Assembly: GCA_903856555.1 (NCBI GenBank)
Contig: CAIOCC010000072.1
Coordinates: 1 to 13,588 of the forward strand
Length of the DNA: 13,588 nucleotides
Direction of reading: 5' to 3'
Origin: an uncultured Bacteroidota bacterium
Lineage (GTDB): Bacteria > Bacteroidota > Bacteroidia > UBA7662
In this document: one piece after another, positions 1-6,239 of the stretch
How the letters are laid out: every line of letters starts with the position of its first letter
How positions within the stretch are numbered: the stretch's first letter is position 1
Position numbers and translations under genes: made by a program
The notes under the pieces: model-generated
What the model was told of the DNA's origin: nothing
Databases searched by the model: none
Seen by the model: only the letters and a program-made list of their open reading frames with translations

Positions 1-8
1 GAATAATT

Positions 9-30
9 CCCTTTTCAATTCTTAAAAGGG
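9..30. repeat. small inverted repeat (possible second terminator hairpin)
   Basis: CCCTTTT at 9-15 is the exact reverse complement of AAAAGGG at 24-30, with an 8-base loop. The same AAAAGGG/CCCTTTT words make up the neighbouring hairpin at 41-73, so alternative pairings are possible. It may be a back-up terminator behind the tRNA gene on the minus strand, or the terminator of a plus-strand gene lying before the window. The T-run after it is weak in both directions, so its role is inference. Confidence 0.35.
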
Positions 31-33
31 TTT

Positions 34-73
34 AAATAAAAAAAGGGTTACACCATACAAGTATAACCCTTTT
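34..73 (-). terminator. intrinsic terminator downstream of tRNA-Asn
   Basis: Read on the minus strand, positions 73-61 pair with 53-41 to give a 13-bp stem (AAAAGGGTTATAC with GTGTAACCCTTTT, one G-U pair) around a 7-base loop. The 3' arm runs directly into a T-rich tract (plus-strand A-run at 37-44). It begins 12 bases after the tRNA 3' end, the expected place for a Rho-independent terminator of a single tRNA transcript. Confidence 0.8.
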
Positions 74-85
74 GATTTTGACCCG

Positions 86-159
86 CTCCCCGGGTTGGGC
101 TCGAACCAACGACCCCCTGATTAACAGTCAAGTGCTCTAACCAACTGAGCTACCGAGGA
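86..159 (-). tRNA. tRNA-Asn (anticodon GTT)
   Basis: The minus strand folds into a full cloverleaf of 74 nt. The acceptor stem TCCTCGG pairs with CCGGGGA (one G-U pair) and is followed by discriminator base G. The D arm contains AGCTCAGTTGGTTAGAGC. The anticodon loop reads CTGTTAA, giving GTT, which decodes Asn AAC/AAU codons. The T arm is GTTGG-TTCGAGC-CCAAC. No CCA is encoded (CGG follows the discriminator), so the CCA end must be added after transcription. It stands alone, with its own terminator at 34-73. Confidence 0.97.
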
Positions 160-200
160 ATTTTGGGGGTTTGGCCTAGGCTTTTGCCCCAAAAGGAGTG

Positions 201-232
201 CAATGATAGCATTTAACCGCCAAAGTTCCAAT
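201..232 (-). promoter_or_regulatory. candidate Bacteroidota-type promoter for tRNA-Asn
   Basis: On the minus strand ATTG (229-232) lies 20 bases upstream of TATCATTG (201-208), compared with the Bacteroidota consensus TTTG-N19-ish-TAnnTTTG. Each box has one mismatch. Transcription would start about 35-40 bases before the tRNA 5' end at 159, which is reasonable for a tRNA leader. The match is imperfect and unproven. Confidence 0.3.
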
Positions 233-281
233 ATTTGCGCCCAAACTTGTTTCTTACCCCTACAACCCCCCATTCCCTCCC

Positions 282-1211
282 ATGGCACAGCAACTTCCTT
301 TGGTAATTGTCGGAACCGTCGCTTTTGACAGCATCGAAACCCCTTTTGGCAAGGCTAATCGGGTGATTGGAGGGGCGGGGACCTACGGGGCCCTGGCGGC
401 GAGCCATTTTACGGAAGGGATTGGGCTGGTTTCGGTGATTGGGGATGATTTTCCGGAGGAATCGCTGGCCATGATGCGGTCCAGGGGGATTGATACGGAG
501 GGAATTCAGCGGGTAGCCGGTCAGGAATCCTTCTTTTGGGCCGGGAAATACCATCTGGACATGAACAGCCGCGATACCCTCGAAACCAGGCTCAATGTTC
601 TGGCGGATTTTGACCCGGTCCTGCCCCAGGCCTACCGTAGCCCCCGCCTCTTGATGCTCGGCAACCTCACCCCCTCGGTCCAAATGAGGGTTTTGGACCA
701 AATGGAAAGCCGGCCCGATTTGATTGCGATGGACACCATGAACTTTTGGATGGATATCGCGTGGGATTCCTTGTTGGAAACCATCGCCCGGGTGGATTTG
801 CTCACCATCAACGACGAAGAGGCCCGGCAACTCTCTGGCGAACGCTCCCTGCTCAAAGCAGCCCGCAAAATTGCTACCATGGGCCCCCGCTACCTGATTA
901 TCAAAAAAGGGGAACACGGGGCTCTGCTCTTTGGGGACGGAGATATCTTTTTTGCCCCGGCCCTGCCTTTGGAAGAGGTTTGCGACCCGACAGGGGCCGG
1001 CGATAGTTTTGCGGGGGGCTTAATGGGGTATTTGGCCTCTCAGCCTCAAATCACCATGGAACACCTCAAACAAGGGATCCTTTGCGGTTCGGCCTTGGCC
1101 TCCTGCACCGTCGAAGCTTTTGGGACCAGCAGCCTAGAGGCCGTAACCGAAGAAGTCCTCCAAGACCGTCTTCGCGTTTTTGATCGCCTGACCCGGATTA
1201 GCCTGTCCTAA
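282..1211 (+). CDS. PfkB/ribokinase-family carbohydrate kinase
   Basis: A 309-residue cytoplasmic kinase of the ribokinase (PfkB) fold, a family that phosphorylates sugars or nucleosides with ATP. The N-terminal signature is a GG-containing segment at residues 30-36 (GGAGTYG) after a short beta strand with GTVAFDSI. The C-terminal signature DPTGAGDSFAGG spans residues 235-246, with Asp241 as the expected catalytic base and the GAGD anion hole. NDEE at 177-180 matches the family's magnesium-associated motif. Length is normal. The ATG at 282 has no Shine-Dalgarno site, as is usual in Bacteroidota. The gene converges with asd 45 bp away and has no metabolic neighbour that would reveal the substrate, so ribokinase, adenosine kinase-like and other sugar specificities all remain possible. 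Family assignment is firm; substrate is unknown. Confidence 0.93.
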   Translation: MAQQLPLVIVGTVAFDSIETPFGKANRVIGGAGTYGALAASHFTEGIGLVSVIGDDFPEESLAMMRSRGIDTEGIQRVAGQESFFWAGKYHLDMNSRDTLETRLNVLADFDPVLPQAYRSPRLLMLGNLTPSVQMRVLDQMESRPDLIAMDTMNFWMDIAWDSLLETIARVDLLTINDEEARQLSGERSLLKAARKIATMGPRYLIIKKGEHGALLFGDGDIFFAPALPLEEVCDPTGAGDSFAGGLMGYLASQPQITMEHLKQGILCGSALASCTVEAFGTSSLEAVTEEVLQDRLRVFDRLTRISLS

Positions 1212-1243
1212 CAGGATCACCCGGTCTCACAGGATCACCCCGG
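1211..1243. repeat. imperfect 18-bp tandem direct repeat between pfkB-type kinase and asd
   Basis: ACAGGATCACCC occurs at 1211-1222 and again at 1229-1240, a period of 18 bases, filling most of the 45-bp gap between the convergent stop codons. The first copy overlaps the last base of the kinase stop codon. There is no clear terminator hairpin here. It may simply be a replication-slippage duplication. Confidence 0.6.
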
Positions 1244-1256
1244 CAGACGAAAACCT

Positions 1257-2264
1257 TTACATCAACCCTTGGCCTACCAAGGCTTCGGCGATTTGGACGG
1301 CATTGGTGGCCGCGCCTTTGCGCAGGTTATCGGCCACCACCCACATATTCAGACATTTATCGCGGGTGAAATCCCGTCGGACCCTGCCAACAAAAACCTC
1401 ATCCCGGTCCTGGCAATGAAGGGGCATGGGGTACACGCTGTGCGATGGGTCGTCTTGCAAAAGAACCCCGGGGCTTTGTTGTAACAATTCCCGAACCCGT
1501 TCCAAATCAAAATCTTTTTGGAATTCTACATTCACTGCTTCGCTGTGACCCCCCATCACGGGAACCCGTACCGTGGTTGCGCAGAGGTCTATCCCCTCAT
1601 CGCCCATGATTTTGCGGGTTTCGTGGGTCATTTTCATTTCTTCTTTGGTGTACCCGTTTTCCAAAAAAACATCAATATGCGGTAGGCAATTAAGATCAAT
1701 GCGGTGCGGGTACGCCATGGGACCTTCGATACCGGCTCTTTCGTTCATTAACTGCGTGACCGCCTTGACCCCGGTTCCCGTCACGCTTTGGTAGGTGCTG
1801 ACCACGATGCGTTTGATCCCAAATTCCAGATGTAGCAAGTTGAGGGCCACCACCAATTGAATGGTCGAACAGTTGGGATTGGCGACCAATAGCGAGGGGC
1901 CCTGCAAGGCATGGGCATTCACTTCGGGCACCACCAAGGGCACCGATGGATCCATGCGCCAGGCCGAGGAATTATCAATGACCCGGATTCCGGCCTCGGT
2001 AAAACGAGGCGCCCATTCCATGGATACCGACCCTCCCGCTGAGAACAAAGCCAAATCAGCCCCCCTATCGATGGCGGTTTGAGGAGACACAATGGTCCAA
2101 TCCTGTCCCTTCCAATTCAGGGTCTTGCCTACAGAGGCCGGTGAGGCCACCGGAATCAAGGTATGGACCGGGAAATTCCTTTCTTCGAGAACGCGTAGCA
2201 TGGTCGAGCCGACAAGGCCCGATGCGCCGACAACGGCAACACGGTAAGGTGGAGGGGTTGGCAT
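1257..2264 (-). CDS. asd: aspartate-semialdehyde dehydrogenase
   Basis: A 335-residue enzyme that reduces 4-aspartyl phosphate to aspartate 4-semialdehyde with NADPH, the branch-point step to lysine/diaminopimelate, threonine and methionine. The N-terminal nucleotide-binding motif VVGASGLVGSTML starts at residue 11. The catalytic cysteine is Cys132 in VANPNCSTIQ. The active-site histidine is His240 in RVPVMGGHSE. The conserved asparagine/serine pair DNSSAWR is at 97-103, and the C-terminal NLRKGAATNA segment is typical. Length is normal for the bacterial family. The gene is monocistronic here, convergent with the kinase and divergent from the lamin-tail gene. All key residues are present. Confidence 0.97.
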   Translation of the reverse strand: MPTPPPYRVAVVGASGLVGSTMLRVLEERNFPVHTLIPVASPASVGKTLNWKGQDWTIVSPQTAIDRGADLALFSAGGSVSMEWAPRFTEAGIRVIDNSSAWRMDPSVPLVVPEVNAHALQGPSLLVANPNCSTIQLVVALNLLHLEFGIKRIVVSTYQSVTGTGVKAVTQLMNERAGIEGPMAYPHRIDLNCLPHIDVFLENGYTKEEMKMTHETRKIMGDEGIDLCATTVRVPVMGGHSEAVNVEFQKDFDLERVRELLQQSPGVLLQDDPSHSVYPMPLHCQDRDEVFVGRVRRDFTRDKCLNMWVVADNLRKGAATNAVQIAEALVGQGLM

Positions 2265-2295
2265 GGGAAAGAATTGGAGGTGGTTGGTCTTGCAA

Positions 2296-2327
2296 AAATG
2301 CTAAAAAAAACGTGGCGTAGAATCAAA
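2296..2327 (-). promoter_or_regulatory. candidate promoter for asd
   Basis: On the minus strand a perfect TTTG (2324-2327) lies 20 bases upstream of TAGCATTT (2296-2303), which matches the TAnnTTTG -7 box at 4 of its 6 fixed positions. Transcription would begin around 2290, giving a leader of about 25 bases before the asd ATG at 2264. The position is good but the -7 box is weak. Confidence 0.3.
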
Positions 2328-2350
2328 CCGATGTGTTCCTTTTTGGGGGT

Positions 2351-5098
2351 ATGAAAAAGCGTGCTCCAACCCCACCGAGGTATTCCTGGGTCGTCCTTCT
2401 TTTGGTGCTAGGGGGGCTGCTAAGCCCAGGAAAAACCCCGGCATGGTCGCAGGTATTGGAAACCTTCGCCGATAGCAATTTCACAACGCATCCGACCTGG
2501 TTTGGGGATACAAGCAAATTCAGGGTTCTGGTTCCGGGCCCCTACCTGCAATTGCAAGCCCCTGCGGTGAGCGGTCAGGCCTGGTTGGGCACCGAAAGCC
2601 GGGCCGTGCACAATGGACGATGGGAGATACGTCTACAGCTACGCTTTAACCCATCTTCGTCCAACCAAATGGATTGGTACCTGATGGCGACGGATTCCCA
2701 ACCCCAACTTACGGGTCGAAGTTATTTGTTACGCATCGGGGGCAGCGATGACAACCTCACCTTTTTTTACAAATCGGGGAATAGCCTGTTCCGAATTGGA
2801 TCCTTGGCACCGGGATGGCTGAACCGTGATTCCAATCCGATGGCCGTACGCATCGAACGATACCTGAATGGGGTCTGGTATTTCTGGGCCGATAGTTCCC
2901 AAACAGCTACTTCGGTACCCCGATGGCAATGGCTGGGCGATCTCAGGGATTCAACCCTCTCCATCAGTCGCTTTACCGGTATCCATAGCCAGTACACCTC
3001 AACCCGCTCCACCTTGTTCTCGTGGTTTTATTACCAGATTCAGGGCCAACCTGTTCCTGACAGCCTAAGACCTCGAATTTTATCCTGGGATCTTCAAGGC
3101 AATCGCACCATAAGGTTGTTATGGAATGAATCCATGGACAGCAGCCAAACGAACGGCGCGACCTTCACCTGGGTCGAAGGAGGTCGTGAAGCGGGCCCCT
3201 TTCATTGGATAGGCGATACCATGATAGCCTTCAACCTATGGCCAGACTTTCCCCAAGAAACCCCTCAAACACTGCGTATTAGAGGCCTGAGAGACCTGTT
3301 CGGCAACCCCTGCGATACCGACTTTGTCATCTACCAGCCTGTGTTACAACACGGTCGTTTGGTGATAACCGAAATCATGAGCGATCCGGATCCGCCTGTT
3401 TGGCCTCCTCCAGAGGGACTCCCTCCCGTTGAATACTTAGAACTTTACAACCCCGGCCCTGTCCCTGTTCAACTCAAAGGCTTCCGTTTAAGGGATCAAA
3501 CCACCACCACCCTTCTCCCCTCTCATACCCTGGATCCCCATGAAACCGTCGTTCTGGTCCCTGGGGCATCCTTGGAGACCTGGAGTACCTGGGAAGCTCT
3601 TCAAGGCAACCCCTACAAGACCGCCTATGTGGGATTGGAGCCTTGGCCCAACCTCAACAACGAAGGGGACTGGGTCCGTTTGGAAAGCCCCGATACGTTG
3701 GTTTTGGACACCTTTCAATTCGACCTAAGTTTTTGGAAAACCCTGCAACAAAAACAGGGAGGCTGGTCCCTTACCAAAATCAACCCCCGTTGTCCGTGTG
3801 CAGACACTTTGCAATGGATTCCATCCACCCACCCAAGGGGCGGGAATCCTGGGGCTCCTATGGATACCACAAGCAAGGAATGCGCCCCAGCCGGGAGCCT
3901 CGTCGTCGAAGACGCCCAAATAGATCCGAGTGGTTGGCTACACCTGCGTTTTGGAACCGCTGTTCACCGTCACCCAGGGACACTAGTCACCTTGGTATTG
4001 GATGGCCTAACAACCGATTTGGTCCCAGAATCCCGCTGGTACCAACTCTCCCAATCCCACTGGACCCTGCCCTTGCCCCTCCACCTTCGACCCGATCCTG
4101 GACAAACCTGTTTGGTCCAATGCATGGGTTGGCTGGCCTGCAACGGCGATACCCTCCCCGACCAAGAAATACAGACCGGAATCGGAATCCCTGCCAAAAG
4201 TGGGGACGTATTGATCACCGAAGTTTATCCCCGACCTTGGGTTGATGCCTGGCCCTGGATCGAGGCATGCAATCGTTCGGAGAAGGTATTGGATGCATCG
4301 CGGATATGGGTGGTACGCACTGATATCAACGGTCAGACCCTGGATGGAAATCCTGTCGGACAACCCTTGGACGCCTGGCTACCTGGAACGTGTTACGTAT
4401 TGACCCGAAATCCAAAGATGATTCAAACAGAAGGACTAAGCGTCTGTGAATCGAATCAGCCTGCATCTCGGATATTTCGTCACGACCTACCACCCCTTCC
4501 AGGCGGAGGCGCCTTCCTTGAATTGCAAGACCCGACCGGCCTTCGATTGGATCGAATTAGCTTCCACGACTCCAGTTTTCATCCATTGGTCCAAAACCCA
4601 GAGGGACTTTCCCTGGAACGCCCTTGGAGCACAAGGCCCTATACCCTTCAAAACCATCCTCATACGGCGTGGTGGACCACGCCGACTTCACTTAGAGCCG
4701 GACCCGGTTGTTATCCAAATCGCCCATTGGATACGAGTCAACTGAGCTTAGGAAAAACCCTCGGCAGACGCCCCTCCCTGTATAAATTAACAGTGAATAC
4801 CAACGAAATGGAGCCTTCTCTGGATAACAGAATTCGAATCGGCCTCCAAGGACCATCCTCGGCGATGGTGAGTATTGACGTGACCGACTGGACAGGTAAA
4901 AGCCTGGACAGGATTTGCCAAAATATGTTGGCTGATAGCTTGTGTTATTGGTATTGGGACGGGATTCAATCCAAGAATGTGCCTACGAACGGCAACTCGG
5001 ATTATTCCAACCGCTATCCAATCCTACGACTCAACTGGGAGGACGCGGACGGAAAGAGGGGTTGGGACTTGGTGGAACTAAACAGGCAATGGCCGTGA
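2351..5098 (+). CDS. secreted multidomain lamin-tail-domain (LTD) protein
   Basis: The reading frame is open from a GTG at 2333, but I place the start at the ATG at 2351 because it begins a classic signal peptide: MKKR, then a hydrophobic core (WVVLLLVLGGLL), with likely cleavage after TPAWS or AWSQ near residue 34. The resulting protein is 915 residues. Visible parts, in numbering from this start: a beta-rich concanavalin-like region at about 35-235 opening with ETFADSNFTTHPTWFGDT, an arrangement I know from Bacteroidota exported proteins; a bacterial Ig-like segment at about 242-327 (RLLWNESMD ... LRDLFGNPC); a first lamin-tail domain from about 337 (LVITEIMSDPDPP ... VEYLELYNPGP ... LKGFRLRD); a second, more divergent one from about 619 (VLITEVYPRPW); and a C-terminal FlgD-like Ig domain at about 815-915 ending around WYWDG. 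It is probably exported and surface-exposed or adhesive; function and any type IX secretion route are inference. Confidence 0.85.
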   Translation: MKKRAPTPPRYSWVVLLLVLGGLLSPGKTPAWSQVLETFADSNFTTHPTWFGDTSKFRVLVPGPYLQLQAPAVSGQAWLGTESRAVHNGRWEIRLQLRFNPSSSNQMDWYLMATDSQPQLTGRSYLLRIGGSDDNLTFFYKSGNSLFRIGSLAPGWLNRDSNPMAVRIERYLNGVWYFWADSSQTATSVPRWQWLGDLRDSTLSISRFTGIHSQYTSTRSTLFSWFYYQIQGQPVPDSLRPRILSWDLQGNRTIRLLWNESMDSSQTNGATFTWVEGGREAGPFHWIGDTMIAFNLWPDFPQETPQTLRIRGLRDLFGNPCDTDFVIYQPVLQHGRLVITEIMSDPDPPVWPPPEGLPPVEYLELYNPGPVPVQLKGFRLRDQTTTTLLPSHTLDPHETVVLVPGASLETWSTWEALQGNPYKTAYVGLEPWPNLNNEGDWVRLESPDTLVLDTFQFDLSFWKTLQQKQGGWSLTKINPRCPCADTLQWIPSTHPRGGNPGAPMDTTSKECAPAGSLVVEDAQIDPSGWLHLRFGTAVHRHPGTLVTLVLDGLTTDLVPESRWYQLSQSHWTLPLPLHLRPDPGQTCLVQCMGWLACNGDTLPDQEIQTGIGIPAKSGDVLITEVYPRPWVDAWPWIEACNRSEKVLDASRIWVVRTDINGQTLDGNPVGQPLDAWLPGTCYVLTRNPKMIQTEGLSVCESNQPASRIFRHDLPPLPGGGAFLELQDPTGLRLDRISFHDSSFHPLVQNPEGLSLERPWSTRPYTLQNHPHTAWWTTPTSLRAGPGCYPNRPLDTSQLSLGKTLGRRPSLYKLTVNTNEMEPSLDNRIRIGLQGPSSAMVSIDVTDWTGKSLDRICQNMLADSLCYWYWDGIQSKNVPTNGNSDYSNRYPILRLNWEDADGKRGWDLVELNRQWP

Positions 5099-5099
5099 A

Positions 5100-5396
5100 T
5101 CAAAGCGAATTCAGGGATTGTATGGCCTGGCAAAGGGTTAGATAGCCTGTCTTGTTGAGAACATAGAAAACCTGTTTGCCCTCTTTGCGGGATGATACAA
5201 TACCCGCTTGACGCAATACGGCTAGATGCTGAGAAGCGATGGACTGACTGATTCGCAATTTAAAATAAATCTGCGTAACCGTCAATTCCTTGTTTTGGTC
5301 AAGCAACTGAACGATGCCGTATCGGAGCGGATGGTTCATTGCATGGCACAACGTATAGGCCTTCTCTAGATCCAACTCCTTGAGTTGACGAAGCAT
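5100..5396 (-). CDS. small ArsR/SmtB-like winged-helix transcriptional regulator
   Basis: A 98-residue DNA-binding protein of the ArsR-type winged-helix fold. HPLRYGIVQLL (about 22-32) is the characteristic helix before the HTH. The HTH spans LTVTQIYFKL to SIASQHLAVLRQAGIV (about 38-67), and the wing is SSRKEGKQVFYVLN. The usual metal-binding CxC of ArsR (ELCVC) is replaced by ELTVT, so it is not a classical arsenic sensor; the ligand is unknown. I chose the ATG at 5396 over the GTG at 5405 because GGGGGT lies about 8 bases before the ATG and would overlap the GTG. The stop lies 1 bp from the stop of the convergent lamin-tail gene. It follows tsaB by 81 bp on the same strand, so it may be the last gene of that operon or separately transcribed. 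The family is clear; the targets are not. Confidence 0.88.
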   Translation of the reverse strand: MLRQLKELDLEKAYTLCHAMNHPLRYGIVQLLDQNKELTVTQIYFKLRISQSIASQHLAVLRQAGIVSSRKEGKQVFYVLNKTGYLTLCQAIQSLNSL

Positions 5397-5477
5397 GGTT
5401 GACACCCCCTTGTAGCTTTTGGTCGTTAGTTTAAATTTTTGAGCCTTTGGTTACCTAAAATAACATTCAGAAAAGAC

Positions 5478-6236
5478 TTATCCGAAGATAGCGCCAAAAA
5501 AAGGTTTTCGATAATCAACAACAAAGGCAGACGCATGATGAAACGCCCCCCTATTCAGGTAATTCATCACCAATCCAAACCACATAGAGGATATATTTTT
5601 TAATTCAAATACGAAGATTGTTTCTTTCCAATGTTCTAAATATCCAATATTTGATAATGTATCATGCCATTTATTTACACCATCCCCCAGAAAATAAACT
5701 TTTTGGCCCTGTATTTTTAAAAAAAGATCTTTATCGGGGATACAGGGTTCCGCATCCTGCCAAACCTTGAGGTTTGGATACGCCAGATCGGCCGTATCCT
5801 CAAAGCTATATAGGCCAGTATAAACCTCGTCTCGCCGGGCGTCAATCATCGGCACCCACCAAGTCGGACCCTCACCCTGCGCAAGCGAGCCAACACCCAC
5901 CTGCATCGCGTGGGCATACGCCATGGATTCCAAGGTTCCGACCCCCACCAAGGGCAAATCGTAGGGCAAGGCTAGCCCTTGGGCCAAAGCAGCACCGATT
6001 CTCAAACCCGTGTAGGAGCCAGGACCTCGTTGGCACCCAATGGCGGCCAAATCCCTCACCTGCAGCCCGGCATCCTGAAGGCAGTCGCGCACCATGAGGG
6101 CCAGCTCCTCGGCTTGACGCTGCGGCTCCGGCTGGATACGTTCGGCCAATACTTGACCTGTGGGATCCACGACCGAAACCGAACAAGCGCGGCCGGCATG
6201 ATCCAACAGCAAAACAGGCCTTGTAACGGGTTTCAT
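5478..6236 (-). CDS. tsaB: tRNA N6-threonylcarbamoyladenosine biosynthesis protein TsaB
   Basis: A 252-residue member of the ASKHA-fold TsaB family. TsaB dimerises with TsaD and, with TsaE, transfers the threonylcarbamoyl group made by TsaC to A37 of ANN-decoding tRNAs. The diagnostic motifs are in the N-terminal part: LLLDHAGRACSVSVVD at residues 9-24, GPGSYTGLRIG at 71-81, and IDARRDEVYTGLY at 131-143. The ATG at 6236 begins 3 bp after the M28 peptidase stop, implying co-transcription. The gene is compositionally split: by hand count the 5' two-thirds is about 59% GC and the 3' third about 35% GC. The C-terminal sequence is correspondingly poorly conserved, although FHHASAFVVDYRKPF can be aligned with the usual TsaB ending. 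The reading frame is intact. Identification is firm; the C-terminal part could be recombinant. Confidence 0.92.
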   Translation of the reverse strand: MKPVTRPVLLLDHAGRACSVSVVDPTGQVLAERIQPEPQRQAEELALMVRDCLQDAGLQVRDLAAIGCQRGPGSYTGLRIGAALAQGLALPYDLPLVGVGTLESMAYAHAMQVGVGSLAQGEGPTWWVPMIDARRDEVYTGLYSFEDTADLAYPNLKVWQDAEPCIPDKDLFLKIQGQKVYFLGDGVNKWHDTLSNIGYLEHWKETIFVFELKNISSMWFGLVMNYLNRGAFHHASAFVVDYRKPFFGAIFG

Positions 6237-6239
6237 AAT

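Noticed and set aside
171..190. TAGGCTTTTG as a -7 box for the kinase gene
   Set aside because: The TA to TTTG spacing is wrong and no -33 box is found at a suitable distance; I could not place a promoter for this gene.
213..917. A 234-codon open frame on the minus strand, antisense to the kinase
   Set aside because: It lies almost wholly opposite the PfkB-type kinase, has no recognisable domain, and reflects low stop frequency in GC-rich sequence.
2333..2350. Upstream GTG start for the lamin-tail gene
   Set aside because: It would add MFLFGG before a textbook signal-peptide start (MKKR); the ATG at 2351 fits better.
3643..4245. A 200-codon plus-strand frame inside the lamin-tail gene
   Set aside because: It is a shifted reading of the large gene, rich in Pro and Arg from the shifted GC-rich codons, with no motif.
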